The notes below the pieces were generated by a model. The model was not told the DNA's origin and ran no database searches. It saw only the letters and a program-made list of their open reading frames with translations. Below, one piece after another: positions 34,901 to 42,457 of a stretch of 64,000 nucleotides of DNA; the first letter of the stretch is position 1, and each line of letters opens with the position of its first letter. This DNA is from AP-15 sp963735445 (GTDB lineage: Bacteria; Pseudomonadota; Alphaproteobacteria; ATCC43930; CGMCC-115725): NCBI GenBank assembly GCA_963735445.1, contig CAVTLC010000037.1, positions 1 through 64,000 of the forward strand. Direction: 5' to 3'. The translations under genes and the position numbers were made by a program.

Positions 34901-35982
34901 TGCGCGTCTTTGCTGCCCTGCCGATGCGGCATTGGTGTGATGCGGCGCCTTTCGCTTTAGCGGCGGAAGAAGCCGGGTTCGACGGCCTGATGACGGTCGA
35001 GCTTGGCCACGACCCATTTCCCCCACTCGCTTTTGCTGCTCTTGCCACCAGGCATATCGCACTGACGACATCAGTTGCTGTCGCTTTTCCACGCAGCCCG
35101 ACGGTGATCGCGAGCCAAGCTTGGGATCTCCACGCGAATTCGAGCGGGCGCTTTGTTCTCGGACTGGGGAGTCAAGTCAAGGGGCACAACGAGCGCCGCT
35201 TTGGCATCGCATGGAGCCCGCCGGCGCCGCGGTTGCGCGACTATGTGCTCGCTTTGCGCGCGATCTGGCGATGCTGGGAAACCGGCGGTCCGCTCGACTA
35301 TCAGGGAGAGCACTATCGGCTGACCTTGATGACCCCGGATTTTTCGCCGGAGCCGACCGGGCTGCCACCGATACCGGTGGCCATCGCCGCGGTTGGCGAG
35401 GCAATGTTGCGGGTCGCTGGCGAGGTATGCGATGGCGTGCGGCTGCATCCGTTGTGCTCGCGCCGATATCTCGAGGAAGTATGCCTGCCGCAGATTCGAG
35501 AAGGGATGCGGCGCGGCGGCCGCGACCGGCGGCATTTCGAGCTGCATGGCGGCGGCTTTGTCGTTACCGGGCCCGATGAGGCGGCGGTGGCAGCGGGCGT
35601 CGACCAGGTGCGTCGCCGTGTTGCCTTTTATGGCTCAACCCGCAGCTATCGCCCGATCCTGGCATTGCACGGGCTCGACGATCTCGGGCTGAAGCTGCAT
35701 CGCTTGTCGGTCGAGCAGCGCTGGAACGAAATGGCCGCGGAAGTATCCGACGAAGTCGTTCGGCTGTTTGCCGCCTGCGGCACCTATCGCGATATCGCGG
35801 CGGCGATCGAGGCGCGTTTTGGCGGGCTCGCCGATGCGATCGACTTAAACTTCGCCGCCGGCGCTCCCGCCGGATTGCAACGCGAGCTGCTGAAGGATAT
35901 TCGCCGCATTCCCGGCATGTTCGAGGGGTTTCTCACCGGCGAGGCGCCTAATATTGATGGATCAGTAGAACGCCGCTGCTGA
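34900..35982 (+). CDS. LLM-class (luciferase-like) oxidoreductase
   Basis: A 360-residue luciferase-like TIM-barrel oxidoreductase, closest in pattern to the F420-dependent TIGR03617 group. MRVFAALPMRHWCDAAPFALAAEEAGFDGLMTVE opens the barrel, and RFVLGLGSQVKGHNERRFG and LRDYVLALRAIWRCWETGGPLDYQGEHY are family hallmarks. The cofactor may be F420 or FMN; nothing here decides it. The ATG overlaps the upstream stop as TAATG. The last 35 nt overlap the convergent transporter gene. Confidence 0.86.
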   Translation: MRVFAALPMRHWCDAAPFALAAEEAGFDGLMTVELGHDPFPPLAFAALATRHIALTTSVAVAFPRSPTVIASQAWDLHANSSGRFVLGLGSQVKGHNERRFGIAWSPPAPRLRDYVLALRAIWRCWETGGPLDYQGEHYRLTLMTPDFSPEPTGLPPIPVAIAAVGEAMLRVAGEVCDGVRLHPLCSRRYLEEVCLPQIREGMRRGGRDRRHFELHGGGFVVTGPDEAAVAAGVDQVRRRVAFYGSTRSYRPILALHGLDDLGLKLHRLSVEQRWNEMAAEVSDEVVRLFAACGTYRDIAAAIEARFGGLADAIDLNFAAGAPAGLQRELLKDIRRIPGMFEGFLTGEAPNIDGSVERRC

Positions 35983-36289
35983 TCAATGCAATGCCGCCGA
36001 TCTGGGGCCAACCAAAGGGCTCGCCCCACAGCATGTGGGCGAGCAATGCCACGATCGCGTAACTCACCGAAACCGAGGGAAAAGCGAGTGAAAGCGGGAT
36101 CCGCTTTAGCGCGATGATGTAGCACAGCGCCGCGGCAAAGTAGATCGCGAGGCCAAAGAGGGTTAATGGGTCTAAAAGTTGCGCGCTGATTGTTGCAGAA
36201 CTTGCGGCAGCCGATTTCAACGTAACTTGACCGACGATCCCGAGCAGGATCGATGCCGCGAGGCAGGTATAGTAGGCCCACTCTGTCAT
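35948..36289 (-). CDS. Small four-helix DMT/SMR-type transporter
   Basis: A 113-residue membrane protein with four helices covering most of its length. The last two (PLSLAFPSVSVSYAIVALLAHMLWGEP, GWPQIGGIALISSGVLLIH) show the EamA/SMR pattern. It resembles ArnE/ArnF-type lipid-linked sugar flippase subunits as much as EmrE-type drug exporters. The glycan setting favours a role with lipid-linked sugars, but this is an inference. It is convergent with the LLM gene. Confidence 0.75.
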   Translation of the reverse strand: MTEWAYYTCLAASILLGIVGQVTLKSAAASSATISAQLLDPLTLFGLAIYFAAALCYIIALKRIPLSLAFPSVSVSYAIVALLAHMLWGEPFGWPQIGGIALISSGVLLIHQY

Positions 36290-36371
36290 TATGCGGATAC
36301 CGCCGTGCTGTATGCCGCAAAAGCCTAAGCCAACGACCTGAATTCTTTATTGTTGAGCGCAATGCTTCGCA

Positions 36372-37535
36372 TCATAAGCCAGCTGCGGACATCAACGCCG
36401 CGAGAACGCGATCGGCTGCGAAGTACTCGCGGGCGACTTCGCGCGCCGCCCGGCTATGCAGACGGTAGTTTGCGGAGATGGCATCGATGCCGTTGATCGC
36501 TTCCTCCATCGTGGCAAAATCGAACAATCCCCGCCCAACCGGATAGAACTTGCTAAACCCGGTGCGCATCGTCACGACCGGACGACCAGCGGCGAGATAG
36601 CAGACGCTGCGGTCGCTGAACCAGCCGCTATTCGGCCGCACATAGATGTCTTTTGCCACGGTGAACTCGCCGCGCGAATTGGCGATAAAGTCGCGATAGG
36701 CCTCCATCCCCGCCGAGATCGGGCCGGGATCGACGAGGCTCCAGCCGGCATCCGTCACTCTTCGGCGTATCTCAGCATCCGGCGGGTCCATCGCCAAGCT
36801 GAAGCAGGTCCCCGGCTGTTGTCGGGGAAGATCGAGAAAGCGCAAGAAGTTCAGGTGTTTCGACCAGACATATCGCGAGCCGGCGAACTCGATGTTCTTG
36901 CCTTTGTTTTCCCAAGTGGCGATCGTCGAAAAGCTGGGCGGCTCGTCCACCGTTTCCGGCCACAGGTCGAGGACGACCGGAGGTCGCGTCGGGCGCCAGT
37001 CGAGACCGGAGAGCGGTACCGGGCAGTCCGCTGATCCCAAATTTTCTCCGTAGCTGAAAAAATGGGTGTGTGCGTCGAGATAAGCTCGGGCTGCCGGGTC
37101 GGCCTTGGCATACTTGATCTGTTCGTAAATGGGGTCGCTGTCGACCATGATTCGTATCGGGCAGGCCAGGTGCTCATCGCGCAGTTGCGTTGCACCGCAA
37201 AGGTTTATCAAGCCATCGGCTTCGCGATAGAGCCGCTGCACGTGGTCACGCGTCAATCCGTGCCATTCGTCGTGGATTGCGTCCCAATAGGCCCAGCGGC
37301 CGCCGAGGCCATGGCTCTCCATCGACCGCCGAAGAAACCCGACATTGTATCCGCAATCCATCATCACACTGGCAACGCGGGGATCATACGGATTTGCGCC
37401 GCCGTCCTCGATGTACCAGACGTCATAACCAAGACGTTGAAGGCCGACCAAATAGTGCATCGCCTGCCAGGCAATCCCAGCAAGCGGCATCTGGCCGACG
37501 AAGTGGAGGAGGATTACCTTGCCGCGCTTGGTCAA
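36372..37535 (-). CDS. Glycosyltransferase, GT-B-like
   Basis: A protein of about 387 residues with a GT-B layout. The N-terminal domain begins TKRGKVILLHFVGQMPLAGIAWQAMHYLVGL. The C-terminal donor-binding region ends GRPVVTMRTGFSKFYPVGRGLFDFATMEEAINGID, typical of GT1/CgeB-like enzymes. The TTG at 37535 is the best start; the frame is open back to 37793, but those residues look non-coding. The sugar and acceptor are unknown. It is transcribed opposite the TerB gene. Confidence 0.72.
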   Translation of the reverse strand: MTKRGKVILLHFVGQMPLAGIAWQAMHYLVGLQRLGYDVWYIEDGGANPYDPRVASVMMDCGYNVGFLRRSMESHGLGGRWAYWDAIHDEWHGLTRDHVQRLYREADGLINLCGATQLRDEHLACPIRIMVDSDPIYEQIKYAKADPAARAYLDAHTHFFSYGENLGSADCPVPLSGLDWRPTRPPVVLDLWPETVDEPPSFSTIATWENKGKNIEFAGSRYVWSKHLNFLRFLDLPRQQPGTCFSLAMDPPDAEIRRRVTDAGWSLVDPGPISAGMEAYRDFIANSRGEFTVAKDIYVRPNSGWFSDRSVCYLAAGRPVVTMRTGFSKFYPVGRGLFDFATMEEAINGIDAISANYRLHSRAAREVAREYFAADRVLAALMSAAGL

Positions 37536-37716
37536 TTGGGTGCATCCGTAGCCGTGTCGCGCGGCACAACGGATAGAACAGCGATTAATTTCCCCGGTCC
37601 GTGGGGCGGCGATGATCGGCCAACGCTGATCGGGTCCACGATCATCGGCGGTGGCGCAAGACCCCAGGCCGCGTGGGGTTGCCCGCTCAGCCCCGGCTAT
37701 GTTAGGCACAAGAACG

Positions 37717-38184
37717 ATGATCGACAGTCTTATAGGATGGCTGACTGGCGAGCCGGCAGCGGATGGCGGGCGCGCGCCGCAGGACGAACTCAAAGTGGCT
37801 TTAGCTGCGCTGCTTGTTGAAGTCGCCCATAGCCACGATCATTTCGATGAAAGAGAGCGCGCCGTGGTGGCGCGATTGCTCCAGCGTCGGTTCAATTTGT
37901 CACCCGCCGATGCGTTGCAATTGCTTGCTGTCGGAGAGCGCGAAGCCGATCGCTCGGCCGAGTTGTTCCATTTCACACGGATTATAAATCAGCGGCTCTC
38001 GTCCGAGCAGCGGGTCGAACTGATCGAGATGTTGTGGGAAGTCGCCTACGCCGACGGGCAGCTTGACGAATATGAGGATAGCCTGCTGCGGCGCGTCGGC
38101 GGGCTGATCTATGTTCCGGACCACGAACGCGGAGCGGCGCGCCAGCGTGTCTTAAAGCGGCTGGGGATAAGCGAGAGCCTTTGA
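37717..38184 (+). CDS. TerB-like protein
   Basis: A 155-residue TerB/DjlA-type helical domain. ALAALLVEVAHSHDHFDERERAVV and MLWEVAYADGQLDEYEDSLLRRV are the two acidic EF-hand-like segments that bind metal in TerB. Its role is unknown; such proteins are often linked to membrane or metal stress. The ATG at 37717 was chosen over one 18 nt upstream because it begins at MIDSLIGW as in relatives. It is followed by fdxA after 48 nt. Confidence 0.83.
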   Translation: MIDSLIGWLTGEPAADGGRAPQDELKVALAALLVEVAHSHDHFDERERAVVARLLQRRFNLSPADALQLLAVGEREADRSAELFHFTRIINQRLSSEQRVELIEMLWEVAYADGQLDEYEDSLLRRVGGLIYVPDHERGAARQRVLKRLGISESL

Positions 38185-38232
38185 CCTCGCGCGGAACCGG
38201 CCGCGACCAAAGCCGAGGAAGAAGCCCGAACA

Positions 38233-38568
38233 ATGACTTACGTTGTCACTGAAGCCTGCATCCGATGCAAATATATGGATTGCGTAGAAGTATGTCCGGT
38301 CGATTGCTTCTACGAAGGCGAGAACATGCTGGTCATTCACCCCGACGAATGCATCGATTGCGGGGTGTGCGAGCCGGAATGCCCGGTTGACGCAATCATT
38401 CCGGATAGCGAGCAGGAGGCCGACCGCTGGGTCGAGTTAAACCGCGAATACGCCAGCTCCTGGCCGAACATAACCCGCAAGAAGCCGGAACCGCCCGATG
38501 CCGACGAGTGGAAGGAGGTCGCCGATAAGTACGAAAAGTTCTTCAGCCCGAAGCCTGGCGGGACCTAA
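38233..38568 (+). CDS. fdxA: 7Fe ferredoxin FdxA
   Basis: A 111-residue [3Fe-4S][4Fe-4S] ferredoxin. The cysteines are C9, C12, C17, C21 and C25, then C40, C43, C46 and C50, followed by the long C-terminal tail of FdxA. It carries low-potential electrons in the cytoplasm. It lies upstream of carD, an arrangement common in alphaproteobacteria. Confidence 0.96.
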   Translation: MTYVVTEACIRCKYMDCVEVCPVDCFYEGENMLVIHPDECIDCGVCEPECPVDAIIPDSEQEADRWVELNREYASSWPNITRKKPEPPDADEWKEVADKYEKFFSPKPGGT

Positions 38569-38790
38569 GCGTCTGTGGGTGATTGGTTTCGATAAGCGCG
38601 GTATGTGCTCCGGGCATATGTGACCCGCTGGCTATGTCGGGGCCGTTCATGGTATTAGTTTGACAGTGCCTCTGACGCATTCCTCCCCGCTGCCGCGCCT
38701 TTGTTCAAGCGGCGGGCGATCGCTACCACTCGCGCAGCGCGGGTTGGAAAGTCCCGGCAACATTCCTCAGCACGATAGCGAGAGACGCCT

Positions 38791-39288
38791 ATGACGTCGG
38801 AAAAACCCTCATTCCTTGTTGGCGACTTGGTCGTCTATCCGACGCACGGCGTAGGTAAGATCGTCGGGATCGAGACCCAGGAAATCGCGGGTCATACACT
38901 CAGTGTGTTTGTGGTCGCGTTCGATAAGGACCGAATGACCCTTCGGGTGCCGCTTTCAAAGGCGATAGGCTCTGGCCTGCGCAAGCTCTCGAGCCGCAAG
39001 GAGATGGATGCTGCTCTTGCCAAATTGCGCGGGCGATCGCGGGCCAAGCGCACGATGTGGAGCCGCCGGGCCCAGGAATATCAGGCTAAAATCGCATCGG
39101 GCGATCCGGGTTCGATTGCTGAAGTGGTGCGCGATCTTTATCGCAATGTCGGCCAGCCGGAGCAGTCCTACAGCGAGCGCCAAATCTATCAAGCCGCCCT
39201 GGACCGGTTTGTGCGGGAATTCGCCGCAGTCGAACGGATCGATGAGACGACTGCGACGCAACGCATCGAGCAATTACTGACCGCCTAA
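38791..39288 (+). CDS. carD: CarD-family transcriptional regulator
   Basis: A 165-residue CarD/CdnL protein that binds the RNA polymerase beta subunit and stabilises open complexes, notably at rRNA and stress promoters. The Tudor-like RNAP-interaction domain is FLVGDLVVYPTHGVGKIVGIE (residues about 8-28). The C-terminal helical DNA-binding domain covers residues 70-165. The 222-nt gap upstream has no gene and should hold its promoter. It precedes the phosphatase-like gene and rpoH. Confidence 0.95.
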   Translation: MTSEKPSFLVGDLVVYPTHGVGKIVGIETQEIAGHTLSVFVVAFDKDRMTLRVPLSKAIGSGLRKLSSRKEMDAALAKLRGRSRAKRTMWSRRAQEYQAKIASGDPGSIAEVVRDLYRNVGQPEQSYSERQIYQAALDRFVREFAAVERIDETTATQRIEQLLTA

Positions 39289-39323
39289 ACAAGACGGCCG
39301 CCAATGCGAGCGGCGGAAAGGGG

Positions 39324-40146
39324 GTGTTCGCGACACGCCCGCAGCGCAATTTTGTGCAATTGCGAGATGCCCGAAGGGTGTGGGCTATCGCTTCCCCGCA
39401 CGGGTCGGCGAAATCACTAATCAGTCTCCACGACAAGATCAGCCAGCGATTTGAAAACGGCGATCGACTAGTCTATCTCGGCAACTACCTGGGCCGCGGC
39501 GCGGCGATCCGGGAAACAATCGATGAATTAATCGATTTCCGTCGGCGGGTCCTCGCACGACGCGGCGGTTTCGCCTGCGACACGGTCTTCTTGCGTGGCG
39601 CTCAGGAAGAGATGCTGCACAAGCTGCTGCAGCTTCAGTTCGCGCCCAATCCCGCCGAAGTCTTGAATTGGATGGTCAAAGCCGGGATCGAGCCGACGGT
39701 TCGCGCCTATGGCGGCGATCTGCAGCAGGGTTTAGCGGCGGCTCGTGGCGGGCCGCAGACAATCACGCGCTGGACGAGCGCTCTGCGGAATGCGATCAAC
39801 GCTGCCCCCGGTCATACCATGCTATTTTCGGCGCTGCGCCACGCGGCCTTTACCAGCGACAACGGTGTCTTGTTTGTCCATGCCGCCGTTAACCCGATGC
39901 GCCCGTTGGCGGCGCAAGGGGACGCATTCTGGTGGGGCGACTACGATATTCTCGACCTCGCTAAGCCGTTCGACAACTTCCGGCGCGTCGTCAGAGGGTT
40001 TGAACGCCGACATCGCGGGCTAGTCGAGAGTCAGTTCGCGGTATCGCTCGATGGCGGTGCCGGTCTCGGTGGTCGCCTGCTTGCCGCATGCTTTGCGCCG
40101 GACGGCAGCTGTGCTAGAGCAGCTCGAAAGCTCTGGCGCTGGCTGA
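39324..40146 (+). pseudogene. Degenerate PPP-type metallophosphoesterase, frameshifted at 3' end
   Basis: About 273 residues with the outline of a serine/threonine-phosphatase or ApaH-type metallophosphoesterase, but the metal motifs are changed. GDxHG reads ASPHG, GDxxDRG reads GNYLGRG and GNHE reads GAQE. FVHAAVNP replaces VHAGxxP. Catalysis is doubtful, so it may be a binding or regulatory pseudophosphatase. Near 40109 one extra base after FAPDGS shifts the frame; removing it gives VLEQLESSGAG and a stop at 40144-40146. As written, the frame runs without a stop into rpoH, which makes a false fusion. It starts at GTG 39324, 35 nt after carD. Confidence 0.75.
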
Positions 40147-40238
40147 GGGCGACAGCAGGACCGATTGTCGCGTCGGCGGGTATTTTGCACGCGCGCCGTC
40201 ATTTATTCCTCGCGGAGCAGTCACGCGGAGGGAGCGAG

Positions 40239-41120
40239 ATGGCCCACATCGACGATGCTGAGACGCGGCGGGCAAATCTGAATTTCGTGCGCATCGCGAT
40301 GCGCACCCCTCTGCTGTCGCGCGAGTATGAACTCGACCTCGCTCGGCGCTGGCGCGAGAACGGCGACGAATTTGCGCTGCAAGAACTCGTCAGGGCGTAT
40401 ACGCGGCTTGCCGTTTCCGTAGCCGGCACGTACCGCCGCTACGGGTTGCCGATGGGCGATCTAATCCAGGAGGGGAATATCGGGCTACTCGAGGCCGCGA
40501 TGCGCTTCGAGCCGGAACGCAATCTGCGTTTCTCGACCTATGCGATGTGGTGGATCCGCTCGGCGGTGCAGGATTATATCCTGCGCAATTGGTCGATTGT
40601 ACGTACCGGCACGACCTCGGCACAAAAGGCGTTGTTCTTTAACCTTCGGCGATTGCGAAACCAGATCGCCGAAGCCTCCGACGGCCCGATGACCGACGAG
40701 GCGCGGCGACAAATCGCCGAGGCGCTGCATGTCGCGATCGGCGATGTCGAGAGCATGGAGACGCGGCTCAGCGGCGGCGATCGCTCACTGAATGCGCCGC
40801 TCGGCCCCGACAGCGAGGCCGAAGCGCAAGACCTTCTGCCCGACTCGCAGGCCAATCCCGAAACCGTCGTGATCGGTATGCGCGATGCCGAAGCCCGCTC
40901 GCGCTGGCTCGCCGAGGCCTTGGGTGAGCTTAGCCCGCGCGAACAACGCATCATTCGGGAGCGCCGTCTGGCCGAGCAGGGGATAACCCTGGAAGCGCTG
41001 GGGCGCGAGTTTGGCGTGTCAAAGGAACGGGTTCGGCAGCTCGAGCATCGGGCTTTGCGCAAGTTGAAATCGGCAATTGGCCGGCGAGCCGGCAACCCGA
41101 GCGACATGTTTATTTGTTAA
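40239..41120 (+). CDS. rpoH: RNA polymerase sigma-32 factor RpoH
   Basis: A 293-residue heat-shock sigma factor. Region 2 reads LVRAYTRLAVSVAGTYRRYGLPMGDLIQEGNIGLLEAAMRFEPERNLRFSTYAMWWIRSAVQDYIL. The RpoH box is AQKALFFNLRRLR. Region 4 is LSPREQRIIRERRL with the helix-turn-helix TLEALGREFGVSKERVRQLEHRAL. GGAGGGAG precedes the ATG at 40239, so the gene has its own ribosome-binding site. An open frame upstream is an artefact of the frameshift in the phosphatase-like gene. Confidence 0.95.
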   Translation: MAHIDDAETRRANLNFVRIAMRTPLLSREYELDLARRWRENGDEFALQELVRAYTRLAVSVAGTYRRYGLPMGDLIQEGNIGLLEAAMRFEPERNLRFSTYAMWWIRSAVQDYILRNWSIVRTGTTSAQKALFFNLRRLRNQIAEASDGPMTDEARRQIAEALHVAIGDVESMETRLSGGDRSLNAPLGPDSEAEAQDLLPDSQANPETVVIGMRDAEARSRWLAEALGELSPREQRIIRERRLAEQGITLEALGREFGVSKERVRQLEHRALRKLKSAIGRRAGNPSDMFIC

Positions 41121-41130
41121 GAGCCAGTCT

Positions 41131-41886
41131 CTAGATCGCGGTGTATCCGCCATCGACGAGCAGGTCGCTGCCGGTCACAAAACTCGACTCGTCGCTAGCG
41201 AGAAAGACCGCAGCGGTGGCGATCTCGGAGGGCTGGCCGAGCCTGCCGAGCACGTGTTTCTCGGCCATCGCGGCGCGCGCGGCCTCGAAGCTGCCATAGC
41301 GGCGCGTGAGCCGTTCGGTTTCGACAGCGCCCGGCGATAACGCGTTGACGCGGATGCTTTGCGCCGCATGATCGATGGCCATGACTTTCGCGAGCTGAAT
41401 CAAGGCACCCTTCGTGGCACAGTAAGCCGCGCGCCCGGCGCTGCCGACACGGCCCAATTGCGAAGCGATCAGGATGATCGATCCGCCGCCGCTCGCGATC
41501 ATCAACGGCAGAGCGGCTCGGCACAGCAGAAACGATCCGGTCAGATTGACCGCTATAACCTGCTCCCAATCAGCCACCGAGGTCTCGACGACGCTACCGC
41601 CGCTGTCATAGGGGGCGGCGCCGCTCACCAGAATGTCGAGACGGCCAAAGGCGTCCCGGACCGCTCGCGTGACCGCCAGGGTGTCGTTTTCGCTCGCTAC
41701 ATCGCAGCGGTCAGAGATGGCCCGCCCGCCCGCCGCCTCAACGAGGCGTGCGGTCTCCTTGGCGCCCGCCAAATTGATGTCGCAGCACGCGACCGCAGCA
41801 CCCGCCTCGGCGTAGGCAACGGAGATTGCGCGGCCGATGCCCCCCGCGGCGCCGCTAACGAGCGCTGTCTTGCCGGTCAGCTTCAT
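41131..41886 (-). CDS. SDR-family oxidoreductase
   Basis: A 251-residue short-chain dehydrogenase. It has the Rossmann motif SGAAGGIG (residues about 11-18), the N-S-Y-K catalytic set including IILIASQLGRVGSAGRAAYCATKGAL, and the ending FVTGSDLLVDGGYT. The substrate is unknown. It converges on rpoH with 10 nt between the stops. A C-terminal relic of another SDR lies just upstream of its start. Confidence 0.88.
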   Translation of the reverse strand: MKLTGKTALVSGAAGGIGRAISVAYAEAGAAVACCDINLAGAKETARLVEAAGGRAISDRCDVASENDTLAVTRAVRDAFGRLDILVSGAAPYDSGGSVVETSVADWEQVIAVNLTGSFLLCRAALPLMIASGGGSIILIASQLGRVGSAGRAAYCATKGALIQLAKVMAIDHAAQSIRVNALSPGAVETERLTRRYGSFEAARAAMAEKHVLGRLGQPSEIATAAVFLASDESSFVTGSDLLVDGGYTAI

Positions 41887-41905
41887 TCAGCCTCCCCCGC
41901 GATTG

Positions 41906-41985
41906 TCACAACATCACCGTACCGGCGTCGATCGCGATGGTTCGACCGGTGACCGACGCTGCCGCGTCCGACACCATACTCGGGG
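41906..41985 (-). pseudogene. SDR C-terminal relic
   Basis: Read on the minus strand, the last codons before TGA (41908-41906) give SDAAASVTGRTIAIDAGTVM, the standard SDR tail (SDAAxxxTGQTIxVDGG). Nothing upstream belongs to an SDR. The piece lies 20 nt before the intact SDR start, so it is probably the remains of a deleted neighbour. Confidence 0.6.
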
Positions 41986-42034
41986 AGGGGTCATGCGCGT
42001 TGACGCCCGGCTCTCTATCCGGGAGAATCACTAC

Positions 42035-42190
42035 ATGAGAAAGGAGATCATAACAATCGCGGGATCCCCTGGGTCAGGCAAATCCTCAACCGCACAGCAG
42101 TCGCCGCCGCAACCCGACCGAACCGTTGAATTTCGACCTCGTGCTGAATACTAAGCACAACGGATTAAAAAAGTCGCGGCAATACAATAC
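42035..42190 (+). pseudogene. Cytidylate-kinase-like gene with internal deletion
   Basis: ATG 42035, with GGGAG upstream, begins MRKEIITIAGSPGSGKSSTA. That is the P-loop start of the cytidylate-kinase-like AAA family. After about 25 codons the sequence jumps, in another frame, to RNPTEPLNFDLVLNTKHNGL (about 42109-42168), the C-terminal part of the same family. The middle of roughly 130 residues is missing. The frame from ATG stops at 42154. Downstream it runs straight into a ksgA fragment. Confidence 0.6.
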
Positions 42191-42196
42191 TCGTCT

Positions 42197-42331
42197 CCGC
42201 AAAATGCTGCGCTCGAGCCTCGAAACCTCGGCGTTCTGGGAAAGTCTTGCTTGCGCATGCCAAGGTAGCGCCGACCGCCCGCGCAGAGGAGCTCACGGTC
42301 GCCCAGTTTTGCGCACTCGCTCCGAGCGATA
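42197..42331 (+). pseudogene. ksgA 3'-end fragment
   Basis: This plus-strand piece matches the 3' end of the window's own ksgA (21250-21380, minus). RKMLRSSLET is encoded in one frame and VAPTARAEELTVAQFCALA in another, with indels between. Within 42249-42321 the two differ at only a few bases over about 75 nt. The fragment lacks the rest of ksgA. Confidence 0.75.
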
Positions 42332-42457
42332 GCGGAGGACTAGCGGGTCCGCCTATCGGTGACGGGGTAATTTCCTGAAGGCATTCCCTAAACCGTCAAC
42401 AAAGTGTCATCGTCGATGCCTAGGATCGCGGCGCTTTTGACATTAACGGAGCAAAAA
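42332..42457. other. Rest of the 41.9-42.46 kb debris region
   Basis: Between the intact SDR start (41886) and the phosphodiesterase ATG (42458) there are 571 nt with no intact gene. They hold the three relics listed separately. The last 126 nt show nothing recognisable except the GGAG ribosome-binding site before 42458. Confidence 0.6.

Noticed and set aside
38569..38790. TTGACA near 38660 as carD promoter
   Set aside because: No acceptable -10 element lies 15-19 nt downstream.
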